Assembly: GCF_025502585.1 (NCBI RefSeq)
Contig: NZ_CP106679.1
Coordinates: forward strand, 1,097,001 to 1,161,000
Length of the DNA stretch: 64,000 nucleotides
Direction of reading: 5' to 3'
Source of the DNA: Reichenbachiella agarivorans
GTDB taxonomy: Bacteria > Bacteroidota > Bacteroidia > Cytophagales > Cyclobacteriaceae
Shown here piece by piece: positions 8,847 to 17,924 of the stretch. The notes under the pieces were generated by a model. The model made no database searches. It saw only the letters and a program-made list of their open reading frames with translations, and was not told the DNA's origin. The position numbers were made by a program, and so were the translations under genes. Numbering within the stretch: the first letter of the stretch is position 1; the number at the start of each line of letters is the position of its first letter.

Positions 8847-9187
8847 TATTTGAGTGCTTCTAAAGCTTCTTCTTTTTCCTTTTTGATCACAAGCAATTGA
8901 TCCAAGCCCAAGATTTCGAATACTTCGAACACCTTGTCTTTCATCCCAAACAGCACAAAGCTGATGTTATCTTGTTCTATTTTCTGAATGTTAGACATAA
9001 ACACCCCTAATCCTGCCGATGATATGTAATCCAAACCACTCAAATCCACGAGGATGTTTTTGCTATTTTCCATCGCTTCTCTCAGCGCTTCGTCCAAATG
9101 AATAGAAGAGGATGCGTCAATTTCCCCTGTCACTACAAGCTCATAGTGGGCATTATTCTCATCTATTCTCTTCTCTATATTTACCAT
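8846..9187 (-). CDS. STAS-domain anti-anti-sigma-type protein (SpoIIAA/RsbV-like)
   Basis: 113 residues forming one STAS domain. The phosphoacceptor loop DYISSAGLGVF contains Ser56 and Ser57, matching the regulatory serine of SpoIIAA/RsbV. In the known systems the phosphorylated form is inactive and the dephosphorylated form captures the kinase. It lies 5 bases after the phosphatase gene and overlaps the kinase gene, so stoichiometric coupled translation is likely. Confidence 0.92.
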   Translation of the reverse strand: MVNIEKRIDENNAHYELVVTGEIDASSSIHLDEALREAMENSKNILVDLSGLDYISSAGLGVFMSNIQKIEQDNISFVLFGMKDKVFEVFEILGLDQLLVIKKEKEEALEALK

Positions 9188-9192
9188 TTCAA

Positions 9193-11247
9193 TTAATAAA
9201 ATTTCAGAATTACCAGTGTATAATCATCATCCAGCGATCTCTTTCCACAAAATCCATAAAGTTCGTCTATTATGCCCTGCTGGATAGCTTCGGGCGGTTG
9301 GTCGGCGTATTTCGTCAGTGCACTTAGCAATCGATCTGTTCCAAATTGTTCTTTATTGGCATTGCAAGCTTCAGTCACTCCATCGGTGTACATCACCAAA
9401 ACATCGTCTGCTTGGTATCCGAATTCATTGACTTGTACGTATTTATGAAAATTAGAGTTTCTTAATATACCCAGGCCTAGTCCTTTGTTTTTGAAATAAT
9501 CGGCTGTTTTGATCTCTGCGTTGTAGAAAAGTGATGGACAATGTCCCGCTCTGGCAAAGTCTATTTTCTTTCTCTGGCTGTCAATCACAAAATACGAGAC
9601 TGTGATGAAAGAAGTTGTCTCCAGACAGCGACTCAGTGCATTGTTGGCATGGATTAAAAAATCCTTTGGATCCAAATCCAATTGCACCAAACTCTGAAAA
9701 ATCCCCTTCATCTGCGCCATGTTAAATGCCGCAGAAGTACCCTTGCCTGACACGTCACCTATAATCAACGCAGTCCGATGGTCATCCAGTCGGTAATAAT
9801 CATAGTAATCACCTCCTACCTCATCCGCTGCTACGGTAAATGCATGAATCGCATAGGCATCATTGGATTCCAAGGTATCAGGGAGCAATTTGCTCTGCAC
9901 CCGATTGGCAATCTCTAGCTCTTCCTTGTATCGTTCTGTGACGATGGCTTCATTGAGCAAACGGAAATTCTCGATAGAAATGCTCGCCTGATTGACAAAA
10001 GTGTCAATAATATCCACCATTTCTGAATTGAAGCCATCATCTACTTGTTTGAGCAAGGCCAGACTTCCTATTTTCCTGTTTTTGACCATTACAGGAAAAT
10101 GCAATACAGATCTAAAAGCTACGTTTTTGAGGTTGGCTGAGAGTTTGGGGTGATCCGATTTTTTCTCAAAGTCCGCATTCAGTATTTTCTTGACACGACT
10201 GCTTTTCAACGCCTTGTCTATCTCATGAATATCTCCCTTTTCGAGATTGTACGTCAAGGTGAGCTGGACAGCCTCCTCCTCATCATGAATCTCAAGCCAA
10301 GCTGCATCTGAAAACACAGCACTCACAGAACTATCAAGTAAGATTTCGTACACTCTCTCCTCACTCTCGCCAGCAGGTATTGACTGACTCAATCGCTGAA
10401 AATTGACGGCCTCTTTTATTTTCCGCTCAAATACAGAAGTAGTAGGCAGGTTGAACAAAATGACTAAGAAGGAAATCAGAGCATAAATAACAATGAAGGT
10501 AATGACAGACAAGACATAGACACTGTCTAGTAAATCTCTCACCAAACCTGCCTGCTCCGAGTAAGACATCAAGGTCTTGAAGAAGTACCAGATGTAAATG
10601 ACTACCAGTAGGATAAAAAGAATGCTACGCCATTTCTGTTTGAAATTGAGATAGGCTATCCACTTGAGATTAAAGGATAGAAGCAATCCCATCAATGCCA
10701 AAATCGAATAAACAACCAAAAATGAAGTGTCTCTATAATCATGAGAAAACAAATCATACACCAAAGTAGCCATCAGTGCATATTCGAAAACATGCCATGC
10801 AGCAATCAGTGATTTTGACTTTTGATACAGAATCAGCCGCTTCCACACTACAAATGTGGAAATCAAGAACCCAATAATCAGCCCCAGGATGATGTGATAA
10901 AAGAAATTGACGATCAGTGCATTTTGTACAAACTTGTGCTCACCAAATATGGTGAAGAAAAACTCTATCGCCAGTGTGACAAGTGTAGCAATCAGTCCAA
11001 ATACAAATACGCGCCAAAGCATCTCTACGAAATTGACACTTTCGGCCTTGCCAATGTTGTATCGATAAAATGTGAGAACAGAAATGACAAAAAAAGTCAG
11101 GAGCATGTTGGCTACAAAGCCTGGTAGCCCAAACTCTATGTTGTTCTCTGCACTGAATAGCGCCATCAGGTCAACTATTGTCAATAGTGACCAAAAGATG
11201 GATCCAAAAATAACGCTGATTCTAGTTATGCCTTTTTGAGACAGCAT
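9193..11247 (-). CDS. Membrane SpoIIE-type PP2C phosphatase with GAF domain
   Basis: 684 residues from ATG 11247 (a TTG nine bases upstream is ignored). The first ~270 residues hold about seven or eight hydrophobic segments, followed by a GAF-like domain (~285-440) and a C-terminal SpoIIE phosphatase domain with the metal-binding motifs GGDYYDYY, GDVSGKGTSAAF and MYTDGVTEA. It should dephosphorylate the STAS protein encoded next, in response to a membrane or GAF-sensed signal that cannot be named from sequence. Heads a run of seven closely spaced minus-strand genes that ends with MoxR. Confidence 0.9.
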   Translation of the reverse strand: MLSQKGITRISVIFGSIFWSLLTIVDLMALFSAENNIEFGLPGFVANMLLTFFVISVLTFYRYNIGKAESVNFVEMLWRVFVFGLIATLVTLAIEFFFTIFGEHKFVQNALIVNFFYHIILGLIIGFLISTFVVWKRLILYQKSKSLIAAWHVFEYALMATLVYDLFSHDYRDTSFLVVYSILALMGLLLSFNLKWIAYLNFKQKWRSILFILLVVIYIWYFFKTLMSYSEQAGLVRDLLDSVYVLSVITFIVIYALISFLVILFNLPTTSVFERKIKEAVNFQRLSQSIPAGESEERVYEILLDSSVSAVFSDAAWLEIHDEEEAVQLTLTYNLEKGDIHEIDKALKSSRVKKILNADFEKKSDHPKLSANLKNVAFRSVLHFPVMVKNRKIGSLALLKQVDDGFNSEMVDIIDTFVNQASISIENFRLLNEAIVTERYKEELEIANRVQSKLLPDTLESNDAYAIHAFTVAADEVGGDYYDYYRLDDHRTALIIGDVSGKGTSAAFNMAQMKGIFQSLVQLDLDPKDFLIHANNALSRCLETTSFITVSYFVIDSQRKKIDFARAGHCPSLFYNAEIKTADYFKNKGLGLGILRNSNFHKYVQVNEFGYQADDVLVMYTDGVTEACNANKEQFGTDRLLSALTKYADQPPEAIQQGIIDELYGFCGKRSLDDDYTLVILKFY

Positions 11248-11362
11248 ATATGCCAATTATCTATTCGCAGCAAGTTAATAAGAAAAGTGAAATTGAGGTC
11301 TTGCCTCAGCCTCAGAGCCTTAGCAGACTCGTTTTTTAACAAATTTTAAAACCTTTGAGCAA

Positions 11363-11401
11363 AAAAATATCTTGTCAGATAGGATCTGACAAGATATTTT
11401 T
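11363..11401 (-). terminator. Rho-independent terminator of guaB
   Basis: An 18-bp perfect stem (11363/4-11380 with 11384-11401) and a 3-base loop, followed on the minus strand by a run of T. It begins about 20 bases after the guaB stop. Confidence 0.8.
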
Positions 11402-11421
11402 CATTTCATCTTATCCAAAAA

Positions 11422-12891
11422 CTATCTGGTATAGTTAGGGGCTTCTCTTGTGATGTGAATATCGTGAGGGTGAGACTCTGCCATTCCAGCACCTGTGATC
11501 TTCACAAATTTTGCCTTTTTCAAACCTTCGATGTCTCTGGCACCTACATAACCCATCCCAGCTTTTAATCCGCCAGTCAATTGATAGAGCACTTCGGACA
11601 CCATGCCTTTGTACGGTACTCTACCGACGATTCCTTCAGGAACCAATTTTTTCACATCATCCTCAGCATCCTGGAAGTACCTATCTTTGGATCCATCTTC
11701 CATTGCCTCGACAGACCCCATTCCTCTGTAGGTTTTAAATTTTCTACCTTCATAGATGATCACTTCTCCAGGAGCCTCCTCTGTCCCGCCCAACAATGAG
11801 CCAATCATGATACAATTGGCTCCTGCAGCGATTGCCTTGACAAAATCACCAGAGAACCTGATCCCGCCATCTGCTATTACGGGAACTCCTCTACCTTCAA
11901 TGGCTTTGGCTGCTTCGTACACTGCTGATAGCTGTGGCATACCCACACCTGCAATAATTCTAGTAGTACAAATACTACCTGGTCCTACACCTACTTTGAT
12001 TGCATCCGCGCCTGCATCCGCCAATGCTACCGCTGCTTCTGCAGTTGCGATATTGCCTACGATGACATCCAGCTTTGGAAATTTTTCTTTAATTCTTTTA
12101 CACGTGTCAATTACCCCTTTGGAATGTCCATGTGCCGTGTCGATAGATACCACATCCACCCCTGCATCTAGGAGTTTCTGTACTCGCAGTTCGATATCGG
12201 GAGTCACTCCTACTGCTGCGCCTACTCTCAATCTGCCGTATTCATCCTTGCAAGCATTAGGCTTATCCTTGTTTTTCAGGATGTCCTTGTAGGTGATCAA
12301 ACCTGTCAAGATTCCAGCATCATTGACGATTGGTAGTTTCTCAATTTTATATTCTTGAAGAATGGCTTCTGCACCATGCAAACCAATCCCATCTTTGGCA
12401 GTGATGACCTTGTCTTTGGTCATGATCTCTTTGACAGCCAATTTGACATTCTTCTGAAATCTCAAATCACGGTTGGTCACAATTCCGATCAACTTTCTGT
12501 CTTCATTGATGACGGGAATGCCACCAATTTTATATTCTTTCATGCAATTCAGTGCATCTCCGACAGTTGCATCCTCCGGTAGCGTAACTGGGTCTAGAAT
12601 CATTCCGCTCTGAGATCTTTTGACCTTGCGCACTTGTGCAGCTTGTTGCTCGATGGTCATGTTCTTGTGAATGATGCCGATACCACCTTCTAGCGCCATG
12701 GATATAGCCAGTGTCGCGTCAGTGACGGTGTCCATTGCAGCAGAAACCAGAGGAATGTTTAATTTGATATTCTTAGTAAGAAATGTGCTTGTGTCTGTAT
12801 CACGTGGCAAGACTTCTGAATATCCTGGGAGAAGAAGCACGTCATCGTAGGTGAGGGCTTCAAAAACTAGCTTAGAACTATCGAAATGCAT
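11422..12891 (-). CDS. guaB: Inosine-5'-monophosphate dehydrogenase
   Basis: Oxidises IMP to XMP with NAD, the committed step to guanine nucleotides. 489 residues from ATG 12891. Two CBS domains occupy ~95-205 and interrupt the TIM barrel as usual; the catalytic Cys308 lies in GVGPGSICTTRII, and the mobile flap region with GSVEAMEDGS is intact. Diverges from hemA. The leader carries an 8-bp inverted repeat just before the ATG and a -7 box TAGTTTTG, so regulation at or near the transcription start is plausible. Confidence 0.97.
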   Translation of the reverse strand: MHFDSSKLVFEALTYDDVLLLPGYSEVLPRDTDTSTFLTKNIKLNIPLVSAAMDTVTDATLAISMALEGGIGIIHKNMTIEQQAAQVRKVKRSQSGMILDPVTLPEDATVGDALNCMKEYKIGGIPVINEDRKLIGIVTNRDLRFQKNVKLAVKEIMTKDKVITAKDGIGLHGAEAILQEYKIEKLPIVNDAGILTGLITYKDILKNKDKPNACKDEYGRLRVGAAVGVTPDIELRVQKLLDAGVDVVSIDTAHGHSKGVIDTCKRIKEKFPKLDVIVGNIATAEAAVALADAGADAIKVGVGPGSICTTRIIAGVGMPQLSAVYEAAKAIEGRGVPVIADGGIRFSGDFVKAIAAGANCIMIGSLLGGTEEAPGEVIIYEGRKFKTYRGMGSVEAMEDGSKDRYFQDAEDDVKKLVPEGIVGRVPYKGMVSEVLYQLTGGLKAGMGYVGARDIEGLKKAKFVKITGAGMAESHPHDIHITREAPNYTR

Positions 12892-12893
12892 GG

Positions 12894-12915
12894 GCAAATA
12901 ACTGTTTTTATTTGC
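12894..12915 (-). promoter_or_regulatory. Inverted repeat in the guaB leader
   Basis: Perfect 8-bp arms GCAAATAA and TTATTTGC separated by 6 bases, ending 2 bases before the guaB ATG. With the -7 box at 12920-12927 the transcription start should fall inside the upstream arm, so it could be an operator or a short start-codon-proximal hairpin. Function is unproven. Confidence 0.35.
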
Positions 12916-12919
12916 GATG

Positions 12920-12927
12920 CAAAACTA
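12920..12927 (-). promoter_or_regulatory. guaB: Putative guaB -7 promoter box
   Basis: TAGTTTTG on the minus strand matches the Bacteroidota -7 consensus TAnnTTTG, 29 bases before the ATG. No clear -33 TTG at the expected spacing. Confidence 0.45.
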
Positions 12928-13074
12928 TGGTCAAAAACATGACTTTCATCATAACGCGCTACTTATTTTTCACTTTTTCATTGAAATAAACGATTTAGCA
13001 CACACTCATTATTTAAAATCAATATAAATAGCAGTATGGCTCAGTCAAGACTTAAGATAATTACGTTTTTGCCT

Positions 13075-13082
13075 TAATTTTG
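13075..13082 (+). promoter_or_regulatory. hemA: Putative hemA -7 promoter box
   Basis: TAATTTTG is a perfect TAnnTTTG match 18 bases before the hemA ATG. The -33 position shows only TTA. Confidence 0.45.
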
Positions 13083-13100
13083 CGTGTTGGCAAGTGAGTT

Positions 13101-14375
13101 ATGCACAATCAATTTAAAGCAGTAGGATTATCATATAAGAAAACACCCCTCGAAATCCGAGAATTATTTTCGATGGATCAAGAGGCGATCAAAGCATTTT
13201 TGAGGCTGTTGGGTGACTATGCGGAAATTTCTGAGGCATTGGTCGTATCTACGTGCAACCGTACTGAAGTGTATTACTCTTCTCCCAATGATCAATTCGA
13301 AAACATTGTCAAGCTAATCTGCATTGCCAAGGGGGTCAACGACACACAAGATTTCTCTTCGTATTTCATCAACTATCCTCTGCATGAAGAGGCTATTCAA
13401 CATTTGTTTGATGTCGCACTAGGGCTAGAGGCTCAAGTAGTAGGTGATTTGCAAATCATCAATCAAGTAAAAAATGCCTACCAGTGGTCTGCTGATGAAA
13501 ACATGGCAGGACCCTTCGTCCACAGACTGCTACATACTATTTTCTTTACCAACAAGCGTGTAGTTCAAGAAACAGCATTCAGAGATGGGGCTGCATCGGT
13601 GTCTTATGCTACAGTAGAGCTCATTGATGAATTGACAGCTGCCATCGACACCCCAAAAATATTGGTTTTGGGTCTAGGAGAAATTGGTGAAGATGTCGCT
13701 AAAAATCTAGAAAGAATACAGAACAAAGAAGTCTTTGTTTGTAACCGTAGCATAGAGAAGGCACAGGCTCTTTCGGAAGAGTTTGGCTATCAAGTGATTG
13801 ATTTTTCAGATTACGCACAAGCAGTAAAAAATGCAGACGTAATCATTTCATCCATTCATGTCACTGAGCCGATCATCACCAAATCAATCTTTGAAAACAA
13901 CAAAGTACTGAGTCACAAATATTTGTTTGACTTGTCAGTGCCACGTAGTATCGAGCAAGACATCGAGCAAGTCAACGGATTGTTGTTGTACAACATAGAC
14001 AACATACAAGCCAAAGCTTCCCAAGCTTTGGAAAGAAGGCTGGCGGCCATCCCGCAGGTCAAAACGATCATCACAGAAGCAATTGACGAATTTGGCTCTT
14101 GGTCGCAAGAGATGGAGGTCTCTCCGGTGATCAACAAACTCAAAAATGCCCTTGAAGACATTCGAAAAAATGAAATAGCTCGCCACCTCAAAAAGGTCAG
14201 TGAAGAAGAGTCTGAATTGATTGACAAGGTGACCAAGAGCATGATGCAAAAAATAATCAAACTACCTGTCCTACAATTGAAAGCTGCCTGTAAAAGGGGT
14301 GAAGCAGATTCGTTGATCGAGGTGCTAAACGACCTTTTCAATCTGGAGCAACAAGCTGAAACAATTAAAAAATAA
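13101..14375 (+). CDS. hemA: Glutamyl-tRNA reductase
   Basis: Reduces glutamyl-tRNA to glutamate-1-semialdehyde, the first step of C5 heme biosynthesis. 424 residues with the catalytic cysteine C52 in VVSTCNRTEVYY, the NADPH-binding segment ILVLGLGEIGEDVAKNL (~190-207) and the C-terminal helical dimerisation domain. No other heme gene follows; a WG-repeat gene begins 2 bases downstream of the stop, unlike the hemA-hemC linkage seen in many bacteria. Confidence 0.96.
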   Translation: MHNQFKAVGLSYKKTPLEIRELFSMDQEAIKAFLRLLGDYAEISEALVVSTCNRTEVYYSSPNDQFENIVKLICIAKGVNDTQDFSSYFINYPLHEEAIQHLFDVALGLEAQVVGDLQIINQVKNAYQWSADENMAGPFVHRLLHTIFFTNKRVVQETAFRDGAASVSYATVELIDELTAAIDTPKILVLGLGEIGEDVAKNLERIQNKEVFVCNRSIEKAQALSEEFGYQVIDFSDYAQAVKNADVIISSIHVTEPIITKSIFENNKVLSHKYLFDLSVPRSIEQDIEQVNGLLLYNIDNIQAKASQALERRLAAIPQVKTIITEAIDEFGSWSQEMEVSPVINKLKNALEDIRKNEIARHLKKVSEEESELIDKVTKSMMQKIIKLPVLQLKAACKRGEADSLIEVLNDLFNLEQQAETIKK

Positions 14376-14377
14376 GT

Positions 14378-16579
14378 GTGAAGGAATTCAAGCGAAGAAG
14401 TAGAGCCTTGGCTCTGCTTATATGTCTTCTTCCAATCAGCTCCACCTTTGTCTATGCGCAAAGCCAATACGCCTATTTTCAGGAAAACGGAAAAACTGGA
14501 TTAAAATCAACCACAGGAGAAGTTGTCATCAGCCCTCGCTTTCAAAAGCTAGGATGGAGTCAAGGACAAAATCTCCCTCTCGCTGAGGTAGTAGGCTACT
14601 ATGATGGTCTGGCGTGGGGTCTCATCTCTACCAAAGGAAAAAGAATCACTGAAGCAAAATATTACAGCCTAGAGGTAATCCAAGAAAATGTGATTCTGGC
14701 CAGCATCAAAGGGCCATTCTCCAACTTGCTCTTCTATGGTACTATCAACACCAAAGGTGAGACCATTCTGGATTTCAAAAATCAATCCATCGAGGTGTAC
14801 CAAGGACTATTGATCGTCTCTGAGAAAAAAAACCACCAACGCTACTATGGTCTCTATAGTGCTACCAACCAAGAATTACTTCCTAAAGAATACAAGCACA
14901 TCCATCACCTTCATGGTTCTCTTTTTGTCTTCACCAACAACAAGAATCAAAAAGGGGTCATTCATAAAACCGGAAAGGTCTTGATCAATGCAGAATTGGA
15001 TAGCATTGGCCGCATGGTAGATGATCATGCCAAAGTCTATCGCTCAGGAAAAACCGGCCTGATCGATGACCAAGGTAACTATCTCTATGAGCCAAAATTC
15101 AAAGACATCACCCCTCACAACCGCACCGTACCATTCGATCTGTTTGAGATCAAAAATGAAAAAGATGAGCTAGAAAGTACACATCGTGCTGATTCTGTGG
15201 CATGGATAGAAGGTCAATATCTGGTGCTATACCTCAACGGATGGGCGGAAATTTTCAATCTCACAAACGAAAAAGTCTACTCTGGCCCAACTCCCACAGA
15301 CATCAGCTTATTCAAAGAACACTTAATAATCTCTACACCCACAGAAGCTCAAATCATCACAAAGACACCATATGAGTTCACTCATTTTGATGAAATCAAA
15401 TTGGAAAGACAATATCTGTTTGGCTACAGAGGTGGAGCATGGAGCATCTACAATGCCTATGGTCGACTCCTGACAGATAAAAAATTTGAAGCCATACAAA
15501 CAGGAAGCAACAATCTCATACCAGTCAAAAGAAATGGCTACTGGGGCTATGTTGATTTTATTGGAGCGACTGCAGTTGAATTCAAATATGATCAAGTCTC
15601 CAACTTCATCGGGAAAATCGCCTCTGTCAGCTACCTCGGTTACAAGCACCTCATCAACCAGTTTGGAGAAGTGGTAGGTGAGGCTTCCTACGATTCCATT
15701 TGGATCAATGACAACAACACCGCCCAGGTCAAAATCCGCACAAGAACGGACATCCTCAACTACAATGGAGCAGCACTCTTCCAAACTTACAACCAATTGA
15801 TCAAGCATGAATTGGGCTATAGAGAAATAACCGAAGAAGGAAAGATGGGTCTCATTAGCCATCATGGTAGGATCATTTTCTATCCAGAATATGAATACAT
15901 CTCTGACCTGATCAATGACAAATTCCTCATCGTCAGCAACCCTAGAGGTATCAGCGTGACATTAGCTGACGGAGCTACTTTGATTCCCTTTACCAAACGA
16001 TTTGAAGACATCATATCCATCTCTGAAGGGCTATTGGCGATTCAAAAAAATGGAAAATATGGTTTTATAAATTTTGACCAACAATTGATCATTGCAAACA
16101 GATACGACAGTGTGGGTTGGTTTCAAGACGGCTTGGCTCCTGTCAATCTCAATGGTCACTGGGGTTTTATCAACAAGAAAGAGCAACTCGTCATACAACC
16201 CAACCTCGACAGTGTTTCACACTTCGAACATGGCATGTCAATCGTCAAACGTGAGCAAGCATACGGTCTCTATACCACTACTGGACAACTCAAAATCCCG
16301 ATCATCTATGAGCATATTAAGATGACCTCCAACCAACTTTTCATCGCTAAGAAAGAAGGAAAATACGGTCTGTTTGACAGCCACGGCGAAAAACTATTGG
16401 ACATCTCGTACGAACTAATCACCGAAACCGAAGATGGTCAACTCATCGTACAGAGAAGGGGAAAAACTGGTGTCATCAGCACCCAAGGTCGCTATACTAT
16501 CCCTCTCAAATATGCAGACATCAAGGAATTGGGAATGAGTAAATATGCCTGCAAAGTCCTAAGCGCTGACAGCTACTGA
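14378..16579 (+). CDS. Exported WG-repeat protein
   Basis: 733 residues with a signal peptide (two Arg pairs, LALLICLLPIS, cleavage after VYA). A GTG start at 14378 is chosen because it gives this signal peptide and follows hemA by 2 bases. The rest is built from many degenerate WG-type repeats of about 45-55 residues with cores such as KTGLIDDQGNYLYEPKF, YWGYVDFIGATAVEF and HWGFINKKEQLVIQP. WG-repeat proteins are generally of unknown function and may bind periplasmic or surface ligands. Probably cotranscribed with hemA, but a link to heme is not evident. Confidence 0.85.
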   Translation: MKEFKRRSRALALLICLLPISSTFVYAQSQYAYFQENGKTGLKSTTGEVVISPRFQKLGWSQGQNLPLAEVVGYYDGLAWGLISTKGKRITEAKYYSLEVIQENVILASIKGPFSNLLFYGTINTKGETILDFKNQSIEVYQGLLIVSEKKNHQRYYGLYSATNQELLPKEYKHIHHLHGSLFVFTNNKNQKGVIHKTGKVLINAELDSIGRMVDDHAKVYRSGKTGLIDDQGNYLYEPKFKDITPHNRTVPFDLFEIKNEKDELESTHRADSVAWIEGQYLVLYLNGWAEIFNLTNEKVYSGPTPTDISLFKEHLIISTPTEAQIITKTPYEFTHFDEIKLERQYLFGYRGGAWSIYNAYGRLLTDKKFEAIQTGSNNLIPVKRNGYWGYVDFIGATAVEFKYDQVSNFIGKIASVSYLGYKHLINQFGEVVGEASYDSIWINDNNTAQVKIRTRTDILNYNGAALFQTYNQLIKHELGYREITEEGKMGLISHHGRIIFYPEYEYISDLINDKFLIVSNPRGISVTLADGATLIPFTKRFEDIISISEGLLAIQKNGKYGFINFDQQLIIANRYDSVGWFQDGLAPVNLNGHWGFINKKEQLVIQPNLDSVSHFEHGMSIVKREQAYGLYTTTGQLKIPIIYEHIKMTSNQLFIAKKEGKYGLFDSHGEKLLDISYELITETEDGQLIVQRRGKTGVISTQGRYTIPLKYADIKELGMSKYACKVLSADSY

Positions 16580-16654
16580 GATGCTGTTGGCCCAATGCCC
16601 ATCACTCTGTACAAATCTTGCTTCTTGGAACTAAAATCTGAAATCTGAAAAGAG

Positions 16655-17920
16655 CTATTTCTTAATCCCAACAATAGAGACGTGTACAGCATCCATGTCA
16701 AAGTATTTTTCAATTCCCTGCTGTATTTGTTCAGAATTGACCTGCTGAAGTGCTCGAAAATACTGCTCATAGTAATCGTAGGTCAAACCATGATCATTTA
16801 TTTTTTTGAACATCTTCATCAATTGGAAGGGAGTATCGATCGACGACAAAAACGAACCTGCCAGGTAGTTACTCACCGTCTCAATCTCATCAGCATCAAC
16901 CCCTTTGAATTTGAGCAAATCCAGTTCCTTCTTGATCTCTGAGAGGGTATCAAGGGTGTGTTCTGCTTTGATATCCGTAGAGATGACCGCAAAAGAACCG
17001 TGATTCAGGTGTAGTGGATAGGAGCTGATCCCATAAGTATATCCTTTTTCCTCACGAATATTTTTCATCAATCTTGACCCAAAATATCCCCCTAAAAAGG
17101 TGTTGGTGAGTAAATAATCAAAATACCCCTCTGCTCCTTTATCTGGAATGTGCCACGCCATTCTCAATGAGCTTTGCAAACTTTCCTTCCTCTCAACATA
17201 GATTTCAGACTGCCCTATGGTATCAAATGACAAAGAATCCTTGGTTTGATTGGGTAGAGTCACAAACTGCTGCTTGACCTGAGTGATCATCTGATCATCT
17301 ATCTTGCCAGATAGATACAATTTGGCTTGATTGAATAGATCATTGTGATAATATCCAACGACATCTTCCAAATCAATACAGTCTATATCTGATGCCTTCA
17401 AACCATAACCATAGGGATGAGCTACACCATACAGTGCTTCTCGCATCTTTTTGGAGGCGAGCATGTCATTCTTGCCATCATTGACTTTGAGCTGATCTTT
17501 TCTGATAGACTGAAGAGTAGCCAATGAGTCCGCTGGAAAAGTAGGTTCTAGTAATATTTCCCTAAATAACTCCAGCACTTGGTCAAAGGTCTTGTTGACG
17601 CCATATATCTCAATAGAGACATCGTCAAAACCAGGAGAAACCTCAATAAATGCTCCCAGTGAATCTATTGCTTCGGATATCTCCTTGCCTGATCTCCTTT
17701 TGCTACCCTCCAAAAGCATCTTGGCAGTAAACCACGACAGTGCCCGTTTGGATTCGTACCAAGCACCAGATGACAAGACCAGTTCCAATTTGAAAACAGG
17801 CTGCACACCGGCATTGATCATGTATAGTGGGATATGATTGTCTAGCTTATCCTCGATTGCTTTTTGTAAGGGAGAATAAGCTATTTCCCCAGCCAATGGG
17901 GCAATAGATCGATCAAGCAT
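16655..17920 (-). CDS. M16-family (insulinase-like) protein without the zinc site
   Basis: 421 residues with the two-domain M16B fold. The zinc motif HxxEH is absent: the aligned segment reads WFTAKMLLEG (W63, A66, K67 in place of His, Glu, His). The second-domain substrate-binding motif is kept (FGSRLMKNIREEKGYTYGISS region near residue 290). This is the pattern of the non-catalytic half of a heterodimeric M16 protease; a catalytic partner is not adjacent, though it may lie elsewhere. No signal peptide is visible. It starts 4 bases after the porV stop and so belongs to the porU-porV transcription unit. Confidence 0.88.
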   Translation of the reverse strand: MLDRSIAPLAGEIAYSPLQKAIEDKLDNHIPLYMINAGVQPVFKLELVLSSGAWYESKRALSWFTAKMLLEGSKRRSGKEISEAIDSLGAFIEVSPGFDDVSIEIYGVNKTFDQVLELFREILLEPTFPADSLATLQSIRKDQLKVNDGKNDMLASKKMREALYGVAHPYGYGLKASDIDCIDLEDVVGYYHNDLFNQAKLYLSGKIDDQMITQVKQQFVTLPNQTKDSLSFDTIGQSEIYVERKESLQSSLRMAWHIPDKGAEGYFDYLLTNTFLGGYFGSRLMKNIREEKGYTYGISSYPLHLNHGSFAVISTDIKAEHTLDTLSEIKKELDLLKFKGVDADEIETVSNYLAGSFLSSIDTPFQLMKMFKKINDHGLTYDYYEQYFRALQQVNSEQIQQGIEKYFDMDAVHVSIVGIKK

Positions 17921-17924
17921 TCAA

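Noticed and set aside
11281-11340. Short TGAGG/CCTCA repeats upstream of the phosphatase gene
   Set aside because: Arms are 5 bp and the region is repetitive by chance; not enough for a regulatory call.
13913-14467. 184-codon ORF opposite hemA
   Set aside because: Antisense shadow; serine/leucine-rich translation typical of reversed coding sequence.
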